64,000 bases of DNA, from NCBI GenBank assembly GCA_963832785.1, contig CAWHVF010000002.1:62001-126000 (forward strand), written 5' to 3'. The stretch's first letter is position 1, and every line of letters begins with the position of its first letter. This DNA is from CAWBRT01 sp963832785 (lineage in GTDB: Bacteria; Acidobacteriota; Terriglobia; Terriglobales; Acidobacteriaceae). Shown in pieces: positions 25,883 through 34,312 of this stretch. The position numbers and the translations under genes were made by a program. The notes beneath the pieces were generated by a model, which saw only the letters and a program-made list of their open reading frames with translations, searched no databases and had not been told where the DNA came from.

Positions 25883-26434
25883 ATGAACAACGTATATATC
25901 GGCAACTTGGATTTGTCCGCAACCGAGGATCAAGTCCGCGCCTTGCTTGAGCCGCATGGAAGTATTGCGACCGTCACCGTCATCAGAGATCGCCACAGCG
26001 GTCAGTCGCTTGGTGTTGCCTTCGTTGAGATGGGTGCCGAGAGCCAGGCTCAAAGCGCCAGAAATGCGCTAAATGGAACCATACTCGGAGAGCGGCGGTT
26101 GGAAATCACCCGTACTGAACCGCCCATCGCTCCAATACCCCCCAGCCGTCAAAACCGCCCCACTCGGCTGCTAGTGCAAAAAGTCGGTCGTGTGCAAATC
26201 AGATGTAACCAACGTTGCACGGTGGTTTACGAACGCACGCGAACTGGATGGAGGTCCTACAGTCCCGAGGTGCCTGGCTGCGTAGCCGCTGCCGCTGGAC
26301 TGATCACGTGCAAGGTGCGAATGGCTACGAAGCTGAAGCTCCAGGTGACTAACGGGCAACGGATCCGCAAAGTAAATCTGATTCGCACTTGCCAGCACCT
26401 CATCCCGAGCACATGGGGCAGCCATGAATTGTGA
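25883..26434 (+). CDS. RRM protein with a HicB-like C-terminal extension
   Basis: 183 aa. Residues 1-80 form an RRM (VYIGNLDLSATEDQVRAL; LGVAFVEM replaces the usual RGFAFVEM, so the RNP1 aromatic pattern is weakened). The second half contains RTGWRSYSPEVPGCVAAAAG, reminiscent of HicB-type antitoxin partial RNase-H folds. It may be a true fusion or read-through into a decayed gene. RBS AGGGG precedes ATG 25883. Confidence 0.7.
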   Translation: MNNVYIGNLDLSATEDQVRALLEPHGSIATVTVIRDRHSGQSLGVAFVEMGAESQAQSARNALNGTILGERRLEITRTEPPIAPIPPSRQNRPTRLLVQKVGRVQIRCNQRCTVVYERTRTGWRSYSPEVPGCVAAAAGLITCKVRMATKLKLQVTNGQRIRKVNLIRTCQHLIPSTWGSHEL

Positions 26435-26669
26435 GAAGCAAGTTCAGGAAAGGTCGCTATGAACCGCCCAGTAAGGACTCTCCTTTACGAATTCTTCATT
26501 TTGCCCTGCTTGCAGCTATTACAGCAATCGCTCGATGCGATCCTGCTGATGAAGCGCCGGCTTCAACCCGTGCCCATCCAGAAGCGCCCAGGTTCGGAAA
26601 CGGACGACTGAAGCTGCCTGTGTGCACACGGTGCATACTGCAGAGCGTTCAAAGAAGGAGGGAACCGCG

Positions 26670-26816
26670 ATGCGTATTTATTGGGAAAGGATAGGTGTCC
26701 TCAGTCCTATTTATCGTCTCGTAGGCATAGGTCTGAGTAACACCGAGATCGCAATCAGACTGAATCTCACTGAGCCCACCGTCCAGGGCTGCGTGTCTTG
26801 GATATGCGGTTCTTGA
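26670..26816 (+). CDS. 48-aa LuxR-type helix-turn-helix fragment
   Basis: AAGGAGG at 26655-26661 before ATG 26670. The peptide VGIGLSNTEIAIRLNLTEPT matches the LuxR/NarL DNA-binding helix-turn-helix but lacks any receiver or sensor domain. It is either a tiny regulator or a remnant. Confidence 0.5.
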   Translation: MRIYWERIGVLSPIYRLVGIGLSNTEIAIRLNLTEPTVQGCVSWICGS

Positions 26817-26908
26817 AGCTCGATAACCGGGCGGAACTGGTTATGTACGCCTTGTCCGCCGCCTCGCGGCTATAAGAGCCGGGTGCGGGAAGCTGATGCG
26901 GAGGGGTT

Positions 26909-27022
26909 ATGACGTCTGCTACGCAAATCGCGGTTAGCTCGATCCGGCTCGACCGGATTCTGCGCCAGCAGCGCGAAGTAGCGGAGCGCTGCGAATGGAG
27001 CACGGCGAACCGCGAGCATTAG
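26909..27022 (+). CDS. Possible 37-aa peptide
   Basis: Preceded by GGAGGGG. The short sequence begins MTSATQIAVSSIRLDRILR. No homology can be claimed. The strong ribosome site just upstream of the glycosyltransferase gene suggests a leader peptide or chance. Confidence 0.25.
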   Translation: MTSATQIAVSSIRLDRILRQQREVAERCEWSTANREH

Positions 27023-27064
27023 AATGCATCTAGCGCCCGCAGCTACGGCAACAAGGAGATCCGA

Positions 27065-29467
27065 ATGTCAGTAGAGGAAATGAGATCTACGGCAGGTCCG
27101 TGGGCGCCACCCCTGAAGATGCGCGTGCCGGTCGAACCAGAGGAGGGGCATACGCTATCCTTGCCCTTGAGATCCACCGCTTCGCTTCCGAGCCGCATAG
27201 CGGTTGTCGGAAACCACCTCCCGCGGCAGTGTGGAATCGCGACTTTCACGACTGATCTGTGCAACGCTGTAGGCGCCGAGTTTGGAGCCGCAGAACTCCT
27301 GGCCGTGCCGGTCAACGATCCGGAATCCCGATATGGCTATCCTGCGCGAGTCAGATTCGAATTAGCGGAGGGTGACCTTGCCTCCTACGAAGATGCTGCC
27401 GATTTCCTGAATTTCAGCAACGTCGATCTTGTCTGTCTACAACACGAGTATGGCATTTACGGGGGGCCAGCCGGCAGCCACATCTTGCGCCTGCTGCGAG
27501 GCCTGAAGATGCCGGTGGTAACGACTCTGCACACCGTCCTTCGCGAACCCAATCCAGACCAACGAGTTGTTCTGGAAGAGATTGCCGCCCTCTCCGATCG
27601 GCTGATTGTCATGAGCGAGCGCTCGTCTCAGTTCCTGCGGGAAGTCTTTGGCGTCTCCCCTGACAAGATCGAGCTCATTCCGCACGGCGTTCCCAGCCTG
27701 CCATTTGGAGATCCCAATTTCTACAAGGACTCTTTTGGAACAGAAGGTAAGATGGTGTTGCTCACCTTCGGCCTGCTCTCTCCGAATAAAGGAATCGAAG
27801 GCGTAATTGAGGCTCTGCCGCGTATTTTGTCCCGGCACAGCGAAGCCGTCTACATCGTTGCCGGCGCTACTCATCCCCACATCAAGCGCCGCGAGGGCGA
27901 TCAGTATCGGTTGCAGCTACAGGCATTGGCAAGAAAGCTCGGTGTTGAGCGGAATGTGATCTTCCACAATCGCTTTGTCAGTCCTGAAGAGATGGCCCAG
28001 TTCGTGGGCTCCGCCGACATCTATATCACTCCCTACCGTCACGAGGCCCAAGCCGTCTCCGGCACCCTGGCATATGCGATGGGAGCCGGCAAGGCGATCA
28101 TTTCGACACCTTACTGGCATGCGGCCGAACTGCTGGACGAGGGGCGTGGGATGCTGGTCCCATTCGGAGATTCAGCCGCTATCGCCGACGCAGCAATTGA
28201 TCTCTTGGACCACGAAGCGACGCGGCACGCCATGCGGAAGCGAGCTTACCTTTATGCACGCGACATGGTTTGGAGCACGGTAGCCCAGTCCTATATGCAG
28301 GCCTTTGTACGAGCCCGCGCGGACCGGATGCGAACTCCGTGCGTGGCCTCGTCGGCTCGAAGCGCTGAAAGAGCACTGAACCGTCTGCCGGCTATGAAGC
28401 TAGACCACCTGCAACGGATGACAGACCACACCGGACTGCTGCAGCATGCTGTGTTTTCGGTTCCCAATTACCGGGAGGGCTACACCACTGACGACAACGC
28501 TCGCGCTTTGATCGCTGCGGTCTTCACAGAGCAGTTGGGAATAGCTGGGGCTTCGGAAACAGCCAGGTTGGCATCGCGGTACTTGGCTTTCCTTTGGCAT
28601 GCGTTCGATCCCGCGACCGGCCGATTCAGGAATCTCCTCAGCTACGATCGTCAGTGGCAGCGAGCCGAGGATTCCGAAGACAGTCACGGGCGCGCCTTGT
28701 GGGGCCTCGGGACGGTACTGGGCCGTTCCAAAGATCCAGGGTTGCGGGGCACTGCGGGGCGTCTTCTGGAAGCGTCTGTTCCTGCAGTTCTGAGCTTTAC
28801 GAGTCCACGGGCATGGGCCTTCGCCCTGCTCGGAATGCAGGAGTATCTCGATTGGTTTCCCGGGGACAGAGCTACGCTGAAAATCAGAGATGTGCTGGCG
28901 CATCGCCTGCTCGATCTTTATGTTTCCTGCAGCGCGCCGGGCTGGCACTGGTTCGAGGATATCCTTGCCTATTCCAACGCCCGGCTGCCTCAGGCTCTGT
29001 TGCTGTGCGGCTCGCGCAGTTCAGATCAGTTGATGGTATCAGCCGCGCTCGAGGCACTGGATTGGTGTGTAAGCGCACAGCGCTGCGAGGAAAAAGGACA
29101 CTTCGTTCCCATCGGGTCTGAAGGTTTCTACCGCAAGGGCGGCGAAAGAGCCCGTTTCGATCAGCAGCCCGTCGAGGCAGGGGCGACCGTTTCCGCGTGC
29201 CTGCTTGCCTTTCGCGTCACTAGCGATGAGCGATGGCTGGAAGAGGCATGGTCGGCTTTCAACTGGTTCCTGGGTGACAATGATCTGCAGATTGTCCTTT
29301 ATGACGCCAGTACTGGCGGATGCCGCGATGGCTTGCATCCTGACCGGGCCAACGAGAATCAAGGAGCGGAATCCACGCTTTCGTTCCTCATCGCCTTGCT
29401 CGAAATGCGCCTACTGGAAGACGCCGTGATTCCGGCAAAAGCATGGAGTAATCGGGTAGCGGTTTAG
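27065..29467 (+). CDS. GT4 glycosyltransferase fused to a C-terminal alpha-toroid domain
   Basis: 800 aa, AAGGAG before ATG 27065. Residues about 45-430 form a GT-B glycosyltransferase of family 4 (PRQCGIATFTTDLCNAV; LLTFGLLSPNKGIEGV; SGTLAYAMGAGKAIIST). Residues about 440-790 are helical, with motifs YTTDDNARALIAA, EDSHGRALWGLG and DGLHPDRANENQGAEST, like the all-alpha domain commonly found with mannosyl-type GT4 enzymes beside GH130 phosphorylases. It pairs with the next gene, 55 bp downstream. Likely handles a mannose-containing glycan; the acceptor is unknown. Confidence 0.85.
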   Translation: MSVEEMRSTAGPWAPPLKMRVPVEPEEGHTLSLPLRSTASLPSRIAVVGNHLPRQCGIATFTTDLCNAVGAEFGAAELLAVPVNDPESRYGYPARVRFELAEGDLASYEDAADFLNFSNVDLVCLQHEYGIYGGPAGSHILRLLRGLKMPVVTTLHTVLREPNPDQRVVLEEIAALSDRLIVMSERSSQFLREVFGVSPDKIELIPHGVPSLPFGDPNFYKDSFGTEGKMVLLTFGLLSPNKGIEGVIEALPRILSRHSEAVYIVAGATHPHIKRREGDQYRLQLQALARKLGVERNVIFHNRFVSPEEMAQFVGSADIYITPYRHEAQAVSGTLAYAMGAGKAIISTPYWHAAELLDEGRGMLVPFGDSAAIADAAIDLLDHEATRHAMRKRAYLYARDMVWSTVAQSYMQAFVRARADRMRTPCVASSARSAERALNRLPAMKLDHLQRMTDHTGLLQHAVFSVPNYREGYTTDDNARALIAAVFTEQLGIAGASETARLASRYLAFLWHAFDPATGRFRNLLSYDRQWQRAEDSEDSHGRALWGLGTVLGRSKDPGLRGTAGRLLEASVPAVLSFTSPRAWAFALLGMQEYLDWFPGDRATLKIRDVLAHRLLDLYVSCSAPGWHWFEDILAYSNARLPQALLLCGSRSSDQLMVSAALEALDWCVSAQRCEEKGHFVPIGSEGFYRKGGERARFDQQPVEAGATVSACLLAFRVTSDERWLEEAWSAFNWFLGDNDLQIVLYDASTGGCRDGLHPDRANENQGAESTLSFLIALLEMRLLEDAVIPAKAWSNRVAV

Positions 29468-29521
29468 CATCACGCGCCCCGGCGTTCGAGCGCCTTGGCC
29501 CGTGCAATCCGTGGAGGTTTC

Positions 29522-30502
29522 GTGAGCACAAGCAAGAGCCCCGACGAGCCGTTGCTCCGGCGTCATCCGGGTAATCCGATTTTGACCAGCAAAGACTGGC
29601 CATACTTGATCAATAGCGTATTCAATGCCGGCGCGACGCTGCTGGCCGATGGATCGACCCTGCTGCTATGCCGCGTGGAAGACCGGCGTGGGCTTTCGCA
29701 TCTTTGCACCGCCCGCTCCCGGAACGGTGTCGACGGATGGGATATTGATCCGACCCCTACGCTCATGCCGAATGCTGATGAATATCCCGAAGAGCTGTGG
29801 GGCATCGAGGATCCGCGGCTGACCTATGTACCGGAGTTGCAACAGTACGCCGTCGCCTACACGTCGTTTTCTCGCGGCGGTCCCGGGGTTTCGCTGGCGT
29901 TGACCAAGGACTTTCGTACCTACGAGCGATACGGTGTCATCATGTCGCCGGAGGACAAAGATGCGGCCCTGCTACCTTACAGAATTGAAGGGTTTTGGGC
30001 ACTTGTGCATCGTCCGATGACGCCGCTCGGAGCTCATATGTGGATTTCGTACTCCCCCGACCTGCGCCATTGGGGCCGTCACCGGATTATGCTGGAGGCC
30101 CGGCGAGGTGCGTGGTGGGATGCCAATAAAATCGGCTTGACATCGCCTCCTATCGAAACTCTACGCGGCTGGCTGGTGCTTTACCATGGCGTGCGGCAAA
30201 CCGCGTCCGGGTGCACTTACCGGCTTGGCTTGGCTCTGTTTGATAAGCACCAGCCGGACAAATGTTTGCTGCGAGGCGATTCCTGGATCTTTGGACCGGA
30301 AGCCGATTATGAGCGCGGCGGCGATGTCCACGATGTGGTGTTTCCGTGCGGGCACACAATTGGGTTAGACGATGACACCCTGAATGTTTATTACGGCGCC
30401 GCCGACTCGTGTATTGCGCTCGCCTATGGAAGCATCAAGTCTTTGCTCGCTTGGCTTGATGCCCATGGCTGCTGTGAGCCGGCGCGCGACTGGCAGGCAT
30501 GA
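29522..30502 (+). CDS. GH130 glycoside phosphorylase
   Basis: About 326 aa from GTG 29522, GGAGGT at 29511-29516. Five-bladed beta-propeller fold of GH130 (RHPGNPILTSKDWPY at the start; GIEDPRLTYV with the catalytic Asp near residue 99; GFWALVHRP, then a C-terminal YYGAADS). These enzymes phosphorolyse beta-mannosides (1,4- or 1,2-linked). The pairing with the GT4 protein suggests synthesis and turnover of one mannoside. Confidence 0.88.
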   Translation: MSTSKSPDEPLLRRHPGNPILTSKDWPYLINSVFNAGATLLADGSTLLLCRVEDRRGLSHLCTARSRNGVDGWDIDPTPTLMPNADEYPEELWGIEDPRLTYVPELQQYAVAYTSFSRGGPGVSLALTKDFRTYERYGVIMSPEDKDAALLPYRIEGFWALVHRPMTPLGAHMWISYSPDLRHWGRHRIMLEARRGAWWDANKIGLTSPPIETLRGWLVLYHGVRQTASGCTYRLGLALFDKHQPDKCLLRGDSWIFGPEADYERGGDVHDVVFPCGHTIGLDDDTLNVYYGAADSCIALAYGSIKSLLAWLDAHGCCEPARDWQA

Positions 30503-30534
30503 TCTTCGCGCCCGCCAAGCCGAAGGCGGCTTGT

Positions 30535-30804
30535 ATGACACGGGAAAATCCAGAATCAATTAAAGAACAGTCGCAAACAGCGGCCGTGCAGCACCTGGCT
30601 GAAGCCCATGGCCTCCTGAGGCGGCTCCGCGAGAGAATCGACCAACACCCGGAGTCGGAGCAGGCGATTAAAGAACTGGAGCTGGCATTGAATAAGCTGA
30701 CGCTGAGGACGGGGGAATGCTCTAAGAGTCCTGCTAGACGTCTACCCTCGGAGCAATTTCTCGATATTCAATTTCCGATACTCTGCGGCGAAGCCCTCCA
30801 GTAG
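30535..30804 (+). CDS. Small helical protein, uncertain
   Basis: From ATG 30535 (an ATG at 30499 overlaps the GH130 stop by ATGA and may be the true start). The first 55 residues are clearly helical and charged (AHGLLRRLRERIDQHPESEQ). The last third overlaps the opposite-strand gene at 30742-30930 and is less convincing. Confidence 0.45.
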   Translation: MTRENPESIKEQSQTAAVQHLAEAHGLLRRLRERIDQHPESEQAIKELELALNKLTLRTGECSKSPARRLPSEQFLDIQFPILCGEALQ

Positions 30805-30930
30805 AGAGAATGCACGACCTGCATCACTATCCGGATTAGGCGGCCTTCCATTCCGTGCTTCAAATTCCTTGACAGTTCGATGTAGCCTTTCAAGTTCGTC
30901 CAGCGCTGCTTGAAGTTTCGAGTTTGTCAT
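30742..30930 (-). CDS. Small paralogous helical protein
   Basis: 62 aa, MTNSKLQAALDELERL, then PPNPDSDAGRAFSLLEGF. A close paralogue is at 47679-47867. Conservation of the two copies while flanks differ argues for a real gene. Function unknown. Confidence 0.65.
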   Translation of the reverse strand: MTNSKLQAALDELERLHRTVKEFEARNGRPPNPDSDAGRAFSLLEGFAAEYRKLNIEKLLRG

Positions 30931-30980
30931 TCGCGTCCCTTACTTTTCGTGAAGGCAGCCCCCGATTTCACTTCCGCGTA

Positions 30981-31334
30981 CTACTTCAAGGAGTGCCGCC
31001 AATTCTCTTCATATTCAGCAATCAAGGCCTTGATACGCCGCCTCTCCATTTCCAATTCGGGGTCATCCAAGGGATGACGAATAGTCTCCTCGTTGGCTTG
31101 GCAAAGCCAGGCCTTACACGCCTGATATTCGCCTTCGTTCACGATGAAGTCGTTTAGAAGCTTGGGTGTGGGTTTCATCCAGAAGTCAATGCTACTCCAA
31201 GACGGGCGAGTTGTGCTGTTGTCGAGGCTAATCCCAGCTACACAGTGCTCACAGAAATCGCCCCATTGTCCGGCTGGACAGTTACACTCGAAGGCGAGAT
31301 CGTCGTCCTCAGCCCAGAGATTTACCGTTCGCAC
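30981..31334 (-). CDS. SWIM-type zinc-finger protein, short
   Basis: 117 aa. The N-terminal FECNCPAGQWGDFCEHCVAG has the CxC-x(n)-CxxC/H spacing of SWIM zinc fingers, which bind DNA or proteins. SWIM proteins are usually much longer, so this is a trimmed form or a fragment. The C-terminus is helical and charged. The gene ends where the large duplicated block begins on its upstream side. Confidence 0.6.
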   Translation of the reverse strand: MRTVNLWAEDDDLAFECNCPAGQWGDFCEHCVAGISLDNSTTRPSWSSIDFWMKPTPKLLNDFIVNEGEYQACKAWLCQANEETIRHPLDDPELEMERRRIKALIAEYEENWRHSLK

Positions 31335-31339
31335 CGCCG

Positions 31340-31615
31340 TTAGGCAATCAACGGCTCTGGCTGATGTGCTCTTCCCTGAGACTCAATTGCGGCTTGTTCC
31401 TGCCTCACTTCGAGAGCCGCTTCGTTCGCGTTCTCTGGCACAATTGAAACTTTTTTCAGTTCTGCACCAGCCAGCCGCTGAAGTGCGTCGGTGGCCGTAT
31501 CCTGAACACGATTGCCGGGGAAATGCAACTTGTGTATCGCCTTAAAAACTTGGTGGCAAAGCTCGAAACGGTTCTGTCCCGTATCTAAGGTCTTGATAAT
31601 ACTATCTGAGCGCAT
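31340..31615 (-). CDS. RNA polymerase omega-like protein, copy 1
   Basis: 91 aa. The segment DTGQNRFELCHQVFKAIHKL, followed by NRVQDTATDALQRLAG, resembles the conserved N-terminal half of RpoZ, in which NRFEL and a following basic helix contact beta-prime. The C-terminal ~40 residues are Ala/Glu-rich and unlike RpoZ. It may be a paralogue of omega rather than the housekeeping subunit. A near-identical copy is at 48851-49123 and a diverged one at 32406-32786. Confidence 0.65.
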   Translation of the reverse strand: MRSDSIIKTLDTGQNRFELCHQVFKAIHKLHFPGNRVQDTATDALQRLAGAELKKVSIVPENANEAALEVRQEQAAIESQGRAHQPEPLIA

Positions 31616-31669
31616 AGCTGGCTCCCCCTGTGTCGGCGCAACTCGCGACGACTACTCCGATTACAGTTG

Positions 31670-31972
31670 TCAGTAGCGACCTCTGCCGCCGCTTTGACCA
31701 CGCCCTCCACCGAACGGGGTACGCTGGGTCTTTGGACGCGCCTCATTTACGTTTAGGGTGCGCCCCTCCATCTGGCTGCCGTTCAGCCCAGCGATTGCTT
31801 TATCGCCTTCCGCATCATTGGTCATTTCAACAAAGGCGAAGCCGCGTTGCTGACCGGTGTCTTTGTCTGTCACCATGTTGACTCTATCGACCTGTCCATA
31901 TACCTCGAATGATGTTCGCAGTTCTGCTTCCGTGCTGCGAAAATCCAGATTCCCGACGTAGATATTTTTCAT
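31670..31972 (-). CDS. RRM RNA-binding protein with Gly/Arg tail
   Basis: 100 aa. RNP2 IYVGNL and RNP1 RGFAFVEM are intact, followed by the C-terminal GGGRGQSGGRGRY tail typical of bacterial glycine-rich RRM proteins that respond to cold. It is identical to the 49178-49480 protein. The long leader (at least 140 nt to the shared motif at 32089) suggests 5'-UTR control. Confidence 0.9.
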   Translation of the reverse strand: MKNIYVGNLDFRSTEAELRTSFEVYGQVDRVNMVTDKDTGQQRGFAFVEMTNDAEGDKAIAGLNGSQMEGRTLNVNEARPKTQRTPFGGGRGQSGGRGRY

Positions 31973-32088
31973 ATTCGCCTCAGCAAGTTGAGCTATTTAA
32001 TTGTCAGTGTTTCTCGGACGAGTGAGGCAAGGTGTAAAAGTCGCCGATGCCTAAGGCGGGTCGGGAAAAAGAGACATTCAAACGCATC

Positions 32089-32111
32089 TTAAGACTAACA
32101 CACTTGCGAGC
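32089..32111 (-). promoter_or_regulatory. Conserved element upstream of RRM gene
   Basis: A 23-bp block (plus strand TTAAGACTAACACACTTGCG and three more bases) recurs with 21 of 23 matches at 47226-47248 upstream of another RRM gene, and exactly at 49597-49619 in the duplicate. It could be a promoter part or a leader element. Confidence 0.5.
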
Positions 32112-32405
32112 AGCGTGCCGGGAGGGTGCAGACTTCGTTCGGTGACCTTCGCACCTTGTAATGTCTGGCAAGCCTAGCGTCGGCGTATTTGTCGGTCGAG
32201 GGGGCAGGCGAAGGCCGCTGGGGCAGAATTTCCTGCGGCTACGGGGTTGAACCGGGCGTCTCGTCTGGTACCGCATTGATGTCCATTGTGAGTCCTTTGG
32301 GTGTCCGTGCCTCGCGAGCACGGCAAGTTGTTAGATCCCGTGGATTGGCCACACCACGACGCTTCCCGAATTGAAACATCAGGAGGCCGGGCGCCGCTAC
32401 AATCC

Positions 32406-32786
32406 CTAAACGGATAATACGCGAAATTGTGCGTCTGTCGTAGGGAGTTCATCCGATACAAGGGCGCTCGCGCGCTGTGCGGTCAGGGCTCCATCCGGAT
32501 GATCGTTAACCGCCGTCTGCTCCGCCGGTTCGGCGGCAGCGTTGTTCGCGTCGGCCAGGTCCCCCGAAGCGTCGTAGCGTTCTGCGCCAGAAAGCCGCTG
32601 GAGCGCGCTGCTGGCTTCCCGGATGCTGCCAGCTTCCCGATCGCGGATAGCTTTCCGGTCACGACTGGCTTCCCGGGCGCTGGTGTAAACGTTGAGCTGC
32701 TTGCGGATGACGGCGAAAGCCTGATGGCAAAGCATGAAACGGTTTTGTCCCGTATCCAGCTTCCTGACAACATTATTGGAGTGCAT
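32406..32786 (-). CDS. RNA polymerase omega-like protein, diverged copy
   Basis: 126 aa. Starts MHSNNVVRKLDTGQNRFMLC like the other two, then a charged insertion with an imperfect internal repeat (SAREASRDRKAIRDREAG) before ALQRLSGAE, and a low-complexity C-terminus. The start region overlaps the cysteine synthase fragment. It may be decaying. Confidence 0.5.
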   Translation of the reverse strand: MHSNNVVRKLDTGQNRFMLCHQAFAVIRKQLNVYTSAREASRDRKAIRDREAGSIREASSALQRLSGAERYDASGDLADANNAAAEPAEQTAVNDHPDGALTAQRASALVSDELPTTDAQFRVLSV

Positions 32787-33030
32787 TGCGGCCTCGCAAC
32801 TTCGATGGATCGAGTTCTTCGGCCATCACGGTTACCGTACTAGATTCAACTACGGTATCGCCAGGTTTAAGCTTACCCTCACTCTGGGCCGCATTGATCA
32901 TCCAGAGCGCAACCCGATCTTTGATACTGCCGCTTGGGTTAAGATATTCGCACTTAACAAGGACCTCTGCCTCGACATTGACCGACAGTTTATTGAGGCG
33001 AACCAGCGGAGTATGTCCAATAGCGTCCAA
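32773..33030 (-). pseudogene. Cysteine synthase-type N-terminal fragment
   Basis: The first ~62 codons match O-acetylserine sulfhydrylase/cystathionine beta-synthase N-termini: IGHTPLVRLNKL, then VKCEYLNPSGSIKDRVALWM, which includes the PLP-binding Lys in SIKDR. The remaining three quarters of the gene are missing and the frame runs into unrelated sequence. Confidence 0.85.
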
Positions 33031-33100
33031 AATACTTCACAAATTTTCATTTCGCCACTGACCTTTCCTTGGAGTGGTTATACTTTGAACAGAAGTAAGG

Positions 33101-34213
33101 TCAAGGTGCACGATATACCCGGGGAACCCGATTAGAAATAGAGACAAAGACCTCATCAATAATGGTTCCTGCGCGGTCCGCCATTTCATCCGCGCCGATG
33201 TAATCCAAGCCCTGTCTACCTATTAGAACGGCTTCATCTCCCGCATGGACTCCCCGGATGTGACCCACTTCAGCCATGATCCAGTCCATACAAAATCTGC
33301 CCACAAGCGGAGCACGAACACCGCGGATCAACACTTCTCCCTTGCCGACATACGACCTAAGGAGTCCATCAGAATATCCGACCGGAAGAAGAGCGATCTC
33401 GCTGTCTTTCCGGCTCTTGTAGTTGCCTCCGTATCCGATAGAGTGTCCGAAAGGATAACTTTGCACTTTAAACACTTGTGTCTTCCACGAAAGAACCGGC
33501 CGAAGAGGCATTCCATTCGTGTCAATCCCACGGGTGTAGCCATACAGCATTATCCCTGGCCGGATAAGCCACCCGGGCCGGGTAAGGCCACGTAGCGATC
33601 CGCCTGTGTGAGCCATGTGACGCAGCAGAGGTCGTCCATACAGGTTAGCAGCTTCTTCGGCAATCTCCTCAAAAGCTCTGAGTTGCTCCTCCGCGGCTTG
33701 CAGGTTATCAACTGACGAAAAGGTGGAACAGATTCCCTCTACCTGGAGGAATGGCATCTCCTGAAGTCGATACAGAAAGTCCGGCAGCTCTTTTTTATCT
33801 ACTCCCAGCCTTCCTAGGCCTGTTTCGACCTTGATATGAAGCTTGGCGGCCTTACCGAGCGACTTGGCTGCGTCATTCAGCGAACTTGCCAGTTCGATCT
33901 GTGTGACGACAGGAGTGAGTTCTCCGGCGACAATGTCTTTCGCTTGGTCTGGATAACAGCAGCCGAGGATCAACACAGGAACAGCAACTCCGCTTTCCCG
34001 GATTTCCAGGCCTTCTTCGGTAAGAGAGACGGCGAATCGGTCAGCTCCCGCTTCGAGGAGGGCGTGAACAACCTCCACACAACCATGTCCATAAGCATTG
34101 GACTTAACCACTGCAGCAATGGGGCAGCCGGGCCCAGCCATTCGCACGACCTGTCGAAAATTGTGAACGAGTGCTTCCAAGTCTATACTTACGGAAGTCG
34201 GCCGGTGATACAT
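33101..34213 (-). CDS. alr: Alanine racemase-type PLP enzyme
   Basis: 370 aa. PLP Lys37 in AAVVKSNAYGHG and the second catalytic Tyr near 261 in GHSIGYGGNY; C-terminal beta domain with GRFCMDWIM. The usual THF and NSA motifs are altered (STFSSVD near 163-169, HMAHTGGS near 199-206), so the substrate range may differ from housekeeping Alr. Last gene of the dpp-mlrC operon, 99 bp after mlrC, with GGGGGGA upstream of ATG 34213. It probably interconverts D- and L-residues released from the imported peptide. Confidence 0.88.
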   Translation of the reverse strand: MYHRPTSVSIDLEALVHNFRQVVRMAGPGCPIAAVVKSNAYGHGCVEVVHALLEAGADRFAVSLTEEGLEIRESGVAVPVLILGCCYPDQAKDIVAGELTPVVTQIELASSLNDAAKSLGKAAKLHIKVETGLGRLGVDKKELPDFLYRLQEMPFLQVEGICSTFSSVDNLQAAEEQLRAFEEIAEEAANLYGRPLLRHMAHTGGSLRGLTRPGWLIRPGIMLYGYTRGIDTNGMPLRPVLSWKTQVFKVQSYPFGHSIGYGGNYKSRKDSEIALLPVGYSDGLLRSYVGKGEVLIRGVRAPLVGRFCMDWIMAEVGHIRGVHAGDEAVLIGRQGLDYIGADEMADRAGTIIDEVFVSISNRVPRVYRAP

Positions 34214-34312
34214 CGTCCCCCCGCTTGCTATGTTCAGAATATGGCCAGTGCCAATGCCACCGCACGCAGGAGCGCGCTACTGCACAGAGAATCGCCAAAT
34301 TCACTAATGAAG

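Larger units (their letters stand above)
31334..32168. repeat. 0.83 kb direct repeat, copy 1
   Basis: Nearly identical to 48845-49675, in the same orientation, offset 17508-17511 bp. It carries the omega-like gene, the RRM gene and the RRM leader. Differences cluster at the 3' end of the omega-like gene and the outermost bases. Confidence 0.92.
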
